DNA of 64,000 bases, from positions 682,001 through 746,000 of the forward strand of contig NZ_BNEM01000002.1 of assembly GCF_018327705.1 (NCBI RefSeq), given 5' to 3'. The notes under the pieces are model-generated. The model searched no databases. It worked only from the letters and a program-made list of their open reading frames with translations, and was not told the origin of the DNA. The number at the start of each line of letters is the position of its first letter. The stretch's first letter is position 1. This DNA is from Catellatospora sp. TT07R-123. Lineage in GTDB: Bacteria; Actinomycetota; Actinomycetes; Mycobacteriales; Micromonosporaceae. Of this stretch, positions 26,339 through 34,838 are shown one piece after another. A program made the translations under genes and the position numbers.

Positions 26339-27001
26339 ATGCCTTCGTTTGATCAACTATTTGCCGTGCATGTCGCCACCGGGCTGGCCCGCCAGCTGGC
26401 GCTGGGCGACCTGATCGGCGAGCGCGGCTGGCAACTCGACCTGGCCGACGGCACCGTGACGTTCGGTGACGATCTGCGGTATCAGGTGCAGCTTCTCGGC
26501 ACGGAGAACCACGACGACGGCAGCTGGCTGTGGGCGTGGGCCAACGAGGCGAGCAGCCTTCCGCCTGCGCTGCTGCACCTGTGCGGCTGGCTGCGCGAGT
26601 ACGGTCAGCGCCAGGGGCTCGCCGAGCTCACCGAGCCCACGTTCGCGCTCCAGCGCGCCGACGGCCACCGCCTCGCGCTGCTGGCCTCCGGCCTGACCGG
26701 CCGGTGCTACTACCGCGGCCCGTACGACGGTGGCGCGGTCTTCTTCCACCTCGACGACGCCCCGCCGGAGATCACCGAACCGGTCCGGCCGGAACGCGCG
26801 TTGAGTGTCCTGGGCCAGGTCCTTCAGAGCTTCCCGGTCGATCACCGCATCGCCGTGGAGTCGTTCCTGCACCAGCAGTCGTGGCGCCTGGACTCGGCGC
26901 CCACGTCGGTGACCGCCCAGCACGTCGACGGCTCCACCCTGCGCGTCGACTTCGACGCCCTGGGCCGCGTCAGCAACATGTCGGGCACGGTCAGCCCGTA
27001 G
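26339..27001 (+). CDS. DUF6882 domain-containing protein
   Basis: 220-residue soluble protein. The core RYQVQLLGTENHDDGSWLWA followed by WAN is the recognisable feature of DUF6882-type proteins, recalled as a family of unknown function. Complete in length. It ends in convergence with the large secreted C39/FG-GAP gene, the two being separated by a strong bidirectional terminator. Confidence 0.7.
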   Translation: MPSFDQLFAVHVATGLARQLALGDLIGERGWQLDLADGTVTFGDDLRYQVQLLGTENHDDGSWLWAWANEASSLPPALLHLCGWLREYGQRQGLAELTEPTFALQRADGHRLALLASGLTGRCYYRGPYDGGAVFFHLDDAPPEITEPVRPERALSVLGQVLQSFPVDHRIAVESFLHQQSWRLDSAPTSVTAQHVDGSTLRVDFDALGRVSNMSGTVSP

Positions 27002-27161
27002 CCCGCAGGTGCTCCGCCGGCGGCTGGCCGCAGGCACGGCCCGGGAAGTAGGGCGAGCCGTCGGGGAACAGGTCCCTAGGCCACACGACCCAAACCCAGC
27101 CAGCTCCGGCGCTGGCGACGTCGATCCAGTTGATCGAGGGGCCACGCTCCCGGCGCCACCT

Positions 27162-27203
27162 GGCCGACCGGAGCGCGGACTCTTGTCCGCGCTCCGGTCG
27201 GCC
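27162..27203. terminator. Bidirectional terminator, 18-bp stem
   Basis: Perfect inverted repeat: arms 27162-27179 and 27186-27203 (GGCCGACCGGAGCGCGGA and complement), loop CTCTTG. It sits between convergent stop codons. Confidence 0.9.
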
Positions 27204-27209
27204 GTCTTG

Positions 27210-28952
27210 TCAGACGAGCGGGGCCGTACTGAGGATCTTGTCGTAGTTGTCCCAGCCTGTGCCCACGCCGCCGTAGCTGAACGAGAAGGTGGTCGCGGTG
27301 CTCGTGCTGCGCCAGACCGCCAGGGTCCCGTCAAAGCGGCCGATGAGGTCCTCCTTGCCGTCTCCGTCGAAGTCCGAAGCCATCAGGTAGTTGACGACCG
27401 CCCACCCGACGGAGACTGACTGGCCGCCGCTCAACGGGGTCGGGTTGCCCGGTGTGCTGCTATTGCGATGGATCCACAGCCCGTCACCGGCGTGATTCAG
27501 CGCACCGACGTCCTTCTTGCCGTCGCCGTTGAAGTCGGCAATCGGGAGAATCTTGCCGTAGTCGTTCCAGCCCGTGCCCACGCTCCCATAGGCGAACGAG
27601 AAGGCGCTGGCGGTGCCGGTGCTGCGCCAAACCGCCAGGGTCCCATCGAAGCGGCCCACGATGTCAGACTTGCCGTCGCCGTCATAATCTGCGGTCGTCA
27701 GGCTGTTGACCACTGCCCAGCCCGCCGAGATCGACTGTCCGCCGGCCATCGACGGGCTGCCCGGTGTGCTGGTGTTGCGATGGACCCACAGCCCGTCACC
27801 GGCCAGATTGAGCGCGGCGACATCCTTCTTGCCATCGCCGTCGAAGTCCGCGATCGGCAGGATCCTGCTGTACGCGTCCCACCCCGTACCCAGGCTCTTG
27901 TACGTGAACGAGAATGTTGTCGCGGTGCTGGTACTGCGCCAGACCGCCAGGGTTCCGTTGAACCTGCCGACGATGTCGTCCTTTCCGTCACCGTCGTAGT
28001 CAGCCACCATCAGGTCGCTCACCACGCCCCAGCCCGTGGATACGGACTGGCCAGCCGCCAAAGAGGGATGGCCTGGCGTGCTCGTGTTGCGATGGATCCA
28101 CAGCCCGTCGCCGGACAGGTTGAGCGCAGCGACGTCCTTCTTGCCGTCGCCGTTGAAGTCACCCAGCCGGCCTACGGCGGCAGGCTTCGGTGGAGGCGGC
28201 GGTGTCTGAGGGTGTTCGTTGTACTCCCCCGGATCGAAGGGAGGCGGGTCCCAGCTGGGTAGGGCGGGATTGTCCGGAGAGTCGCCCGCCGCATAACCGG
28301 TGTAAAGGAGATCGGCGAGCATTCCCGCCGAAGCGGTCCACTCCTTGGGCACCAGGCCCCAGCCGTAGTCGTTCAGGACCCCGTCCGCTCCGCCGCTTCC
28401 GGCCGGATCGGCGATCGTGAAGTTGTCGTTGTTATAGCCGACGATCGTCACATAATGGTAGATCGAGGTGCTCCGCACGGGATAGTTCGGCGGATGCGGA
28501 TCATTCGGCTCGATCTTCAGGTTGACCACCACAGGGTAGTCATTGTCGATGCTGTAGCGGACGTTGTCGGCGAACCCGATGACGTCCTCGATGCTGTCGA
28601 ACCCATCGATGGTCGGCCAGTAGTGGTAGAAACTCGTGCCGTTGAACCAGTTGAGAATCGGTACCGATTGCTCGGCGCTCGGCATGCCCCAGTCCCACAC
28701 CACTGGCGTGTGGTAGACGTCCAGCATGACCGCGAGGTTGAACTGGGTCTCCGGCGGTGGACCCCAGCCGTACCTTCTGGCTATCGCCATCTGCACCGCG
28801 GCCGGGCCGCAATAGTAGGCGACCTCCTCGCCGTACCAAGGGCCCTCTATATACCTCGACGCGGCCTGCGCGGGCGTGACGACCATGCCCGACATGACGA
28901 TGATTCCCAGCAGCGGCAACAGTGCGCGCAACAATCTTCTTCGGACTCGCAT
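27210..28952 (-). CDS. Secreted C39-like peptidase fused to FG-GAP/VCBS repeats
   Basis: 580 residues. Signal peptide about 1-29 (positively charged start, then LLPLLGIIVMSGMVVTPAQA). C39_2-like papain fold about 30-240 with Cys in VAYYCGPAAVQ and His in SIYHYVTIVGY, followed by DPAG. A Pro-rich linker (about 255-280) leads to three tandem copies of a roughly 100-residue unit, each with two FG-GAP calcium loops (DFNGDGKKD, DYDGDGKDD), probably one beta-propeller. Such propellers bind polymers or surfaces. ATG chosen for the signal peptide and a GGGAG site. Target unknown. Confidence 0.83.
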   Translation of the reverse strand: MRVRRRLLRALLPLLGIIVMSGMVVTPAQAASRYIEGPWYGEEVAYYCGPAAVQMAIARRYGWGPPPETQFNLAVMLDVYHTPVVWDWGMPSAEQSVPILNWFNGTSFYHYWPTIDGFDSIEDVIGFADNVRYSIDNDYPVVVNLKIEPNDPHPPNYPVRSTSIYHYVTIVGYNNDNFTIADPAGSGGADGVLNDYGWGLVPKEWTASAGMLADLLYTGYAAGDSPDNPALPSWDPPPFDPGEYNEHPQTPPPPPKPAAVGRLGDFNGDGKKDVAALNLSGDGLWIHRNTSTPGHPSLAAGQSVSTGWGVVSDLMVADYDGDGKDDIVGRFNGTLAVWRSTSTATTFSFTYKSLGTGWDAYSRILPIADFDGDGKKDVAALNLAGDGLWVHRNTSTPGSPSMAGGQSISAGWAVVNSLTTADYDGDGKSDIVGRFDGTLAVWRSTGTASAFSFAYGSVGTGWNDYGKILPIADFNGDGKKDVGALNHAGDGLWIHRNSSTPGNPTPLSGGQSVSVGWAVVNYLMASDFDGDGKEDLIGRFDGTLAVWRSTSTATTFSFSYGGVGTGWDNYDKILSTAPLV

Positions 28953-29191
28953 GCGCTCCCAGACCTGATCGCGGATAGGGGTTAGGTCACGATCAACGGC
29001 AGGACTATTGCACATCGCATCCACGATCGTCACCGCGCCGCTGCTCGACGATCTCGCCGTCATCTGCGGCGACGACGCGCTCGCGGCGGCCACAGGTGCC
29101 GCCGTCCGCCTTTTGCCAGGCGCCGCAGGTCGACGCGAGCGGCGCCGGGCTGGCAAGATCCATGCCGCGACCGACACAGACGGGTGAAGAC

Positions 29192-29704
29192 GTGGGACTG
29201 TTCAAACGGCGGCCGTTACCGCCGGTGCTCCGGCTCATGGCTGCCGTGCGGCTGCCCACGGCGGGCGGCGAGATCCAGATGTGGGCCATCGCGATGGAGG
29301 CGGCCAGAGACGCCAAGCGGGCGGCAGCCTGCCTGGGCATCGTCGAGGACCTGCTGGCAGAGCAGGGCGACGGCCCGCACACTGCGCTGAAGTTCCTGGA
29401 GGCGCTGCAGAACACGACGTCGCACGGCGTGCTGGACCTGCTCACGACCGAAGATCTTCTGGCGTTGCGCGGGCCGCGGACGACCGCGGGGTGGGAGCAG
29501 GTGGAGCACTTCTGGCAGGCCGTCGTGACGTGGTGCGACCAGAACGCTGTCGATCTTCATGCGAGCATTCCGCTGCGCACCGTCGAGAATCGGCGACTGC
29601 GGTCGATCGTATGGCCGTCCAGCCTGACGCTGCCCGGCGAGCGAGTAGTCACCATCGCAGATGTCCTGCAATACGAGCTGGCGACCGGGGCCTCGATGGC
29701 GTGA
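29192..29704 (+). CDS. Hypothetical protein, 170 residues
   Basis: Begins VGLFKRRPLPPVLRLMAAVR from a GTG with GGTGAAG before it; an ATG ten codons upstream is possible. Helix-rich, with EMQ-type amphipathic stretches (MWAIAMEAARDAKRAAACLG) and no signal or membrane segment. The tail TIADVLQYELATG looks conserved. No recognised family. Next to a frameshifted SUKH gene; members of that superfamily often neighbour toxin-immunity proteins, but nothing here proves that role. Confidence 0.6.
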   Translation: MGLFKRRPLPPVLRLMAAVRLPTAGGEIQMWAIAMEAARDAKRAAACLGIVEDLLAEQGDGPHTALKFLEALQNTTSHGVLDLLTTEDLLALRGPRTTAGWEQVEHFWQAVVTWCDQNAVDLHASIPLRTVENRRLRSIVWPSSLTLPGERVVTIADVLQYELATGASMA

Positions 29705-29737
29705 CGCACGAGGCGCGTGGTCTGGTGTGATGGGCCG

Positions 29738-30129
29738 ATGACCGACGCGCCCGACCTTGCCCGTCTCCGCGACCTGTACTCCGGGCACCAGCTCGAACCG
29801 CCCCTGGGATGGGACGCTGTCCTCGCGTTCCGCTCACGGAGAGTGTCACCTGGCCCGACGAATGGGATGTCCCCGGCTTCGACGGCCTACTGCCCCTGGG
29901 CACCGACGGGTGCGGCATGTACTGGGTCCTGGTGGTCACCGGCGACCAGCGCGGGAACGTCTGGTTCTTCGACGAGTACGGCGCACATCCCGCTGATCAG
30001 TCTGGTACGTCGATCTCGTCGATCGGCACGCCCCCGGACCCGGCCGGAGGTTTCGTGCGCTGGGTCGCACGATGGCAGGCTGAGCAGCCCAGCCGAATAC
30101 CGGTGGCGGACAAGCGCAGCAGGCAGTGA
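29738..30129 (+). pseudogene. Frameshifted SMI1/KNR4 (SUKH) family gene
   Basis: Begins MTDAPDLARLRDLYSGHQLE in one frame. Near 29829 the homology passes into a second frame: WPDEWDVPGFDGLLPLG and TDGCGMYWVLVVTG, the heart of a SUKH domain, ending at TGA 30129. A single-base change would join the parts into a protein of about 130 residues. It could also be a sequencing error. SUKH proteins are commonly immunity proteins for nuclease toxins. Confidence 0.65.
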
Positions 30130-30146
30130 CAGCGGCAGCGGCTCCG

Positions 30147-30617
30147 TCACTTGGCGGAGCCGGTGCGGCGGCCCGGCTTCTGCCGTACGGCCTGCGCCTG
30201 GGTGCGGATCGCCGCGGCCACCTCGTCGGAGCGGGTCTGCCGGTTCAGCAGGCGGGCCAGGTTCGACTTCTGCACCGCCCACACCTGGAGCTTCGTGTCG
30301 TCGCGCAGGACCACCACCAGCCCGGAGTAGCCGTTGTCCACGCTCGCAACGTCGGCCAGCGCGACCTGGTACGTCCGCATGGGGTTGCGCACGATCAGCT
30401 CGGTGTCGGTCAGGGTCACCCGGGGCCGCAGCGTCGCCAGCAGCGGCGCGATGATGAACAGCGACCCCAGGGCCAGCGCGCCCAGCTGTGCGCCGTCGAC
30501 CGGCTCGCCGTACCCGACCACCGTGATGATCACCGCCACGAACATCAGGACGCCCGCGATGACGGACACCACTCCGAAGATCCGGGCGGGCAGCGAGACG
30601 TTCCAGGTGCGCAGCAT
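30147..30617 (-). CDS. Bacterial PH-domain membrane protein
   Basis: 156 residues. Two N-terminal membrane helices (about 10-34 and 44-62) then a small beta domain of the bacterial PH (bPH) type with VTLTDTELIVRNPMRTYQVA and a DVASVDNGYSGLVVVLRDD core, ending in a basic tail. Role unknown, typical of actinobacterial membrane PH-domain proteins. Its C-terminal coding DNA is duplicated at 15129-15235. Confidence 0.82.
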   Translation of the reverse strand: MLRTWNVSLPARIFGVVSVIAGVLMFVAVIITVVGYGEPVDGAQLGALALGSLFIIAPLLATLRPRVTLTDTELIVRNPMRTYQVALADVASVDNGYSGLVVVLRDDTKLQVWAVQKSNLARLLNRQTRSDEVAAAIRTQAQAVRQKPGRRTGSAK

Positions 30618-30699
30618 CGCACCACCGTAGTGGCCCGCGGCAACGCCCCGCACCGGGGTACGGCGTCCTTCCGTACAGACAGCCTCGCCGCAACGGCCG

Positions 30700-31365
30700 T
30701 CACACGACTGTGAGAGCGGCCCCGCCAGCGGCCGACTGACCGCTTCGCAGGAGGTTCTGCTCGGAAACAGTCCGCAACGCCAGCACCGAAATCCACGCCC
30801 ACGCCGCGGTCACCGCGATCCGATCGAGCAGCCCGCCGATCGCCACGAGGCCATCAGCCTGCCCGAACCCGGCGCTCGCCAGCACGAGCGTCACCAGGAA
30901 CAGCGCCCCGGTCAGCAGCGAACCGATCCGCCAGCCTCGGCCGCCACGGTTGCGCAGCACGACACAGGCCACCACGAACGCCAGCGCGCCGAGCAGGGCG
31001 AACAGGTTGTGCAGCTGGCCGCTGGCCGTACCCGGTGGGATGTCAGGCGTACCGATGGGGTAGCCGCTCACCGGGTCCGTGACGAAGACACCGGTGCCGA
31101 GCAGGCCCACAGCCCACAGGCTGATGAGGACGGCCGCCCACCGCGGCCGCCGCCCCGGGCCGCGTGCGAGCCCGGCGGCGAGGAGCAGGCTGAGCGTACC
31201 GGTGATGAGGAAGACGGCTGTCTGCGTCCAGCCTTGGTCGCCGAGGGCGAGAGAGCTGATGGGGTGCCGGATCGAGTCGTATCCGGGACGTGTGGCGCCC
31301 TCGATGAGGACCGCCGCCATGAAGAGTGGGCCCGCCGTGGCGCCCGCATAGAGAAGTGTCTTCAC
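30700..31365 (-). CDS. DUF998 integral membrane protein
   Basis: 221 residues with six predicted helices. The loop after helix 1, GYDSIRHPISSLALGDQGW, is the DUF998 signature. Function is unknown; these proteins often accompany TetR regulators, but none is next to this copy. The GTG at 31365 places the first helix just after the start; a GTG at 31389 is also in frame. Both lie within or beside a perfect palindrome and neither has a ribosome site, suggesting a leaderless or repressor-controlled transcript. Confidence 0.82.
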   Translation of the reverse strand: MKTLLYAGATAGPLFMAAVLIEGATRPGYDSIRHPISSLALGDQGWTQTAVFLITGTLSLLLAAGLARGPGRRPRWAAVLISLWAVGLLGTGVFVTDPVSGYPIGTPDIPPGTASGQLHNLFALLGALAFVVACVVLRNRGGRGWRIGSLLTGALFLVTLVLASAGFGQADGLVAIGGLLDRIAVTAAWAWISVLALRTVSEQNLLRSGQSAAGGAALTVV

Positions 31366-31391
31366 GTGGGCGACACTAGCGTCGCCCACGT
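31364..31391 (-). promoter_or_regulatory. Palindrome at the start of the DUF998 gene (operator candidate)
   Basis: Perfect 11-bp arms ACGTGGGCGAC (31364-31374) and GTCGCCCACGT (31381-31391), spacer of six. It overlaps the likely start codon. Repressor operator or a start-masking hairpin are both possible. Confidence 0.6.
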
Positions 31392-31834
31392 CAGGCCGAA
31401 TCCGGGTCGGGCACGGAGTATCCCCGGAGGACGGCGCCCTTAGGGGTTCGAAGTCGTCGTCAGCGCTGATTTCGGCGTGAATCTGCCTCGACCCCGGGAC
31501 TGGTGACCGGTGTCATGGTGGCGCTGTCGCCGGGATCGCAGACAGTTCACGACGAGGCGCCGTCCGGCTCGGCTGCACATGCCGTCACCGTAACATGATC
31601 GGTCACACACGTTCAGTAGTCTGTCCGTGTTGGATGGTCATTCGGTGGTGTGCTGACCTCGCGCTTCCTGATATGGGACGGCGCGGTCAGCGCCGGCCAC
31701 CGGACCGGCTCAGCCGCAGGGCCCTGGGCACAACGATGCCGCCGTATCCAGCAGAGCCCGCCTGACATGGCGGGCTCTGCTGGATACGGCGGCCGACACA
31801 GCCTCACCTTGCTCGTCTCAGTCGGCAGTCGCTG
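31392..31834. other. Non-coding stretch with a strong hairpin
   Basis: 443 bp between the DUF998 start and the FN3-gene stop. No frame has convincing coding bias. Apart from the inverted repeat at 31738-31793, nothing was identified; the region before 31680 presumably holds the upstream elements of the DUF998 gene. Confidence 0.6.
31738..31793. terminator. 25-bp-stem hairpin after the FN3 gene
   Basis: Perfect inverted repeat: arms 31738-31762 and 31769-31793 with a 6-nt loop TGACAT, lying 42 bp beyond the minus-strand stop codon. Unusually long and perfect for a terminator; there is no T tract. Confidence 0.8.
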
Positions 31835-33622
31835 TCAGTTGATGGTGAGACTGGCGCTGCCGTGGAACCCGTTCTGCTGTGCGATTTCCGTGAACGTCAG
31901 GACGTACCTGCCCGGTTTGAGCGTCAGGTAGGTGTCGTCCTCCAGGACGATCTCTCCCTCATGTCCGGGTGTGTTGTTGAGCAGGTAGAAGTTGGGTCCC
32001 TCCTGCGCGCTGACGAAAGAACCGGTGCTGTCGGTGGGGATGTTTCCCCCGACGTAGTAGTCCTTACCGTCGCTGTCGGTGATCACGATCCCGATGTACG
32101 TGTCGGGAGGTCCCTGACCGCTGATGTGGAAGCGTGTCGTGGCCGATCCTGAACTCGGTGATATCCGCACGAAAGGCGTCGGTGTCTTCGGCGCGGCCGC
32201 GGTGCTCATCGTGACGGTGGTGCTGCTCGCCGATTCGCGTCCGCTGGTGTCGTACGCCTTCACCGCGTATCGGTGGCTGGTTCCGGCCGTCAGCCCGGTG
32301 TCCTGGAAGGTGAGGGTCGTCGGCCCGACGTTGCGCCGCACCTGACCGTCGCGGTAGATCCGGTATCCGGAGATCGGGCTGCTGCCCGCCGTGGATGCCG
32401 ACCACGTCATGGAGATGGTGGTCTGGGCGCTGGCCGTGCGCCGCAGGCCGCCCGGTGCCGTCGGGAGCCGCTCCTCGGGCCCCGCTGGAGTCGGATCGCC
32501 TCCTCCCCCACCGGGGGTGGAGGTCGCGGGCAGGGTCCGTACGGTCACCGGGTCGCTGTCGGCGGACTGCTCGTTCCTGCCCGGGTCGTTGGTCCGCACC
32601 GTGTATACGTACTGCGTGTCGGGACTGGCAGCGGTGTCGGTGTAGCTCAGCTCGGCCGTCTGGCCGATCGCGATGCCGTCACGCAGCACGGTGTAGGTCG
32701 CCCCGGCCGGTGCGTCCGATGCTACGGCGAAGGAGAGCTTCACCGACCGGGCGTCGGCGGTGGCGGTCACCGCGACCGGCGGCTTGAGCGTGGCCGACTG
32801 GGTGGGCAGCGTGACATCGGCGCGGGTACGCGGCGATTCGACGCCGTCGGCGTCGATCACGCTCACCTCGTACAGGTAGGTGCTGCCGGGCGTGACTTCG
32901 TGATCGGTGTACGTGGTCAACTGCGCGTTCATGATGGAGTGGTCGTTGCGGCGCAGGACGTACCTGGTCAGCGCGTTACCGCCGGGCGGCTGGGGCCAGG
33001 CGAGGGTCACCCTGTCGGTGGCGGCCTGCGCCAGCAGTTCGGTCACCGGCTTCGGTGGGCTGGTGTCGTGCTGGAACCACAGATAGCCGAGGCTGGCCAG
33101 GACGACGAGCAAGGCAGCGAGCGAAACAAGCCCGATCTTGACGGCGGACGAGGTGCGGCGCGGCGCGGCCAGAGTGACTACGGCGTCGGGCCGGGTATCG
33201 GCCGCGACGGCCGCGGGTGCCGGTTCCTGCGGAGGCGGCGTACCCGTCCGGGCGGGTGCCTTACGCGGGGCGCGGTCGATGCCGGCGGCCATGGTGTCGT
33301 ACAGGCTCATCAAGGCGTCACGGTCGCCGAGGTTCCCGAGATCGATGTTCTTCTCGACCGCATAGCTCAGGCAGGTGTCGATGAACAGCAGGACCTCTTC
33401 CCGGCCGGGCACCACCTTCAGCTTCGGGTTGCACATGTCGTCGGCCGTGACCCTCGGCAGCTTGGACTCGGCCAGTCCGTCCTCTTCCACCTCTTCGGCG
33501 CTCTGAGGCGGCCTGTTCCTTCTTTCGATCTCCTCGAAGGGTAGACGGTCCGCTTTTTGTCTGAGCTGCTCCAGCGCCGCAGCGAGATCTCTTCGCAGCT
33601 CGGCAGATTTGGCCCGGCTCAT
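31835..33622 (-). CDS. Membrane protein: HTH-like head, single helix, FN3 repeats
   Basis: 595 residues. A cytoplasmic N-terminal region (1-115) resembles the helix-turn-helix head of actinobacterial regulators (LPFEEIERRN ... LPRVTADDM ... REEVLLFIDTC). There follows a Pro/Ala linker, one membrane helix (161-183, VKIGLVSLAALLVVLASLGY), three fibronectin-III domains outside (about 189-280, 284-370, 395-485) and a C-terminal beta-sandwich containing GRYVLTFTEI. The layout is of a one-helix surface receptor or adhesin with an intracellular regulatory part. The start at ATG 33622 follows the domain; the frame continues upstream without coding character. Confidence 0.75.
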   Translation of the reverse strand: MSRAKSAELRRDLAAALEQLRQKADRLPFEEIERRNRPPQSAEEVEEDGLAESKLPRVTADDMCNPKLKVVPGREEVLLFIDTCLSYAVEKNIDLGNLGDRDALMSLYDTMAAGIDRAPRKAPARTGTPPPQEPAPAAVAADTRPDAVVTLAAPRRTSSAVKIGLVSLAALLVVLASLGYLWFQHDTSPPKPVTELLAQAATDRVTLAWPQPPGGNALTRYVLRRNDHSIMNAQLTTYTDHEVTPGSTYLYEVSVIDADGVESPRTRADVTLPTQSATLKPPVAVTATADARSVKLSFAVASDAPAGATYTVLRDGIAIGQTAELSYTDTAASPDTQYVYTVRTNDPGRNEQSADSDPVTVRTLPATSTPGGGGGDPTPAGPEERLPTAPGGLRRTASAQTTISMTWSASTAGSSPISGYRIYRDGQVRRNVGPTTLTFQDTGLTAGTSHRYAVKAYDTSGRESASSTTVTMSTAAAPKTPTPFVRISPSSGSATTRFHISGQGPPDTYIGIVITDSDGKDYYVGGNIPTDSTGSFVSAQEGPNFYLLNNTPGHEGEIVLEDDTYLTLKPGRYVLTFTEIAQQNGFHGSASLTIN

Positions 33623-33959
33623 GGCCCCTGTGGTAGGTCCCGGTGAGGCTTGATCATGGGCCCGTCCACCTGCGTTACCGGCCCGGACGTTCCCGTCGCG
33701 ATATCCGCCTGGCTGCTGCTTGTGGCCGCCCTGCTGTCCGGGATCGTCGGGTTGCCGGTGTGGCGGCCGTTCCTCGTCGTGCACGTGCCCCTCCCAGGGC
33801 TCGCCCGTGAGGGTTTCCGATGCTTCGGAACCCCGGAATATCGAGAAGCGTACACATCTGGCGGGAGGTTCATGTTTCCGATTTCCGGCGGGAGCTGAGC
33901 CCTTGCCGGAGGATCTGGGCCGCGGTGAAGGTGGGGGCAGTCCCGCCGCCGGTTCCTGA

Positions 33960-34160
33960 TGCGGCAGGGCATTCCGACGCGGCTCCACGCCCGTCGTCGT
34001 GGGGTTCAGCAGCGGCCACACCTACTCGGTGATCCTGGTCGACTTCGATCTCTACGGCTGCGGCGGGGAGAACAATCTCTGGAACGGCTCCTGCATCCTC
34101 CGGGGATTCCAGATCAAGGGAGACGACAAGGGCTACGACCTGCCCTACGTGATCCCGTGA
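33960..34160 (+). pseudogene. Orphan 3' gene fragment ahead of a terminator
   Basis: An open frame between stops encodes VGFSSGHTYSVILVDFDLYG and WNGSCILRGFQIKGDD before TGA 34160. It looks protein-like (two Cys, balanced composition) but has no ribosome site, and the frame is closed just upstream. A GTG at 33999 would give 53 residues. A strong terminator lies 35 bp later, as expected for the end of a real transcript. Best read as the tail of a lost gene; the rest of 33623-34317 shows nothing supportable. Confidence 0.35.
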
Positions 34161-34195
34161 CAGCGACACTCGCGCCACGATGGCGCACCCCCGCG

Positions 34196-34236
34196 AAGGC
34201 TTAGCCGCCCGGGTCACCCGGGCGGCTAAGCCTTTT
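34196..34236 (+). terminator. Rho-independent terminator
   Basis: Perfect 18-bp arms (34196-34213 and 34217-34234) around loop TCA, with TTTT at the plus-strand end. It could serve the plus-strand fragment and, as a hairpin, the convergent gene stopping at 34318. Confidence 0.88.
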
Positions 34237-34317
34237 CGCCGCAGGCCGCCAGCCAGACGCCGCATCGGTTGTCCGACGTCTCGGAAACATGGAGGTACGG
34301 CTATGACGAAGACGTGA

Positions 34318-34764
34318 TCAGGTCTCGGTCACCTCGACCAAGCCGTCGCGCATCCATGCCTGCCACTGATGATCGGTTCCCGCCCAGGCGCTGTCTGGTC
34401 GCTCGGCGGCGGATTTGATCCACAAGCATGCCTGCTGGAGTGTGCCGCCCAGTAGAAGTTCGGCGACCGGCGTCCGCAAGTGAGACGGGACGGCATACAC
34501 CTCAAGCCAGGTTTTCTTGATCCTGCTGGACCACCGCGCGCGCACCAGCGGTCCAGATTCGAAGGTGCGCCGGACGCCGCGTGCCGGGCAATGAAGCCCG
34601 AGGCCGTCCACCACCGCCCCACAGTCGCGCAGTACCTGCACGATCTGGGTCTGTCCCAGAGGGTACGTAAGGCCAGGTCGAAGCTCGGCTCGACTATAGG
34701 TCCGGATCAGCTCCGCCATGGGCTGATGGTAGGCACCCAGGCGACAAAGCGTCCCAATCTCCAT
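34318..34764 (-). CDS. Hypothetical protein, about 148 residues
   Basis: Begins MEIGTLCRLGAYHQPMAELI; an inner ATG (34719, MAELIRTYSRAELRPG) is an alternative and neither has a good ribosome site. Soluble, Trp/Arg-rich, with the segment PLGQTQIVQVLRDCGAVVDG. No known family. The frame stays open far upstream but becomes arginine-rich over the antisense of the SPW gene, so the start must lie about here. Confidence 0.5.
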   Translation of the reverse strand: MEIGTLCRLGAYHQPMAELIRTYSRAELRPGLTYPLGQTQIVQVLRDCGAVVDGLGLHCPARGVRRTFESGPLVRARWSSRIKKTWLEVYAVPSHLRTPVAELLLGGTLQQACLWIKSAAERPDSAWAGTDHQWQAWMRDGLVEVTET

Positions 34765-34838
34765 CAGCGAGAGGTGGCGAGTGGTGATCCGCGCCCTTTC
34801 CGCAGCTGTGCCGGGTGCATCTCTGAAGCGGTGACGGT

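Noticed and set aside
27210-28170. CRISPR-like periodic repeat
   Set aside because: The roughly 300-bp period with coding FG-GAP units explains it; no short repeat-spacer pattern is present.
33650-33898. 82-codon plus-strand frame with a hydrophobic stretch upstream of the FN3 gene
   Set aside because: No ribosome site, poor composition after the hydrophobic segment, and it overlaps the likely promoter region of the FN3 gene.
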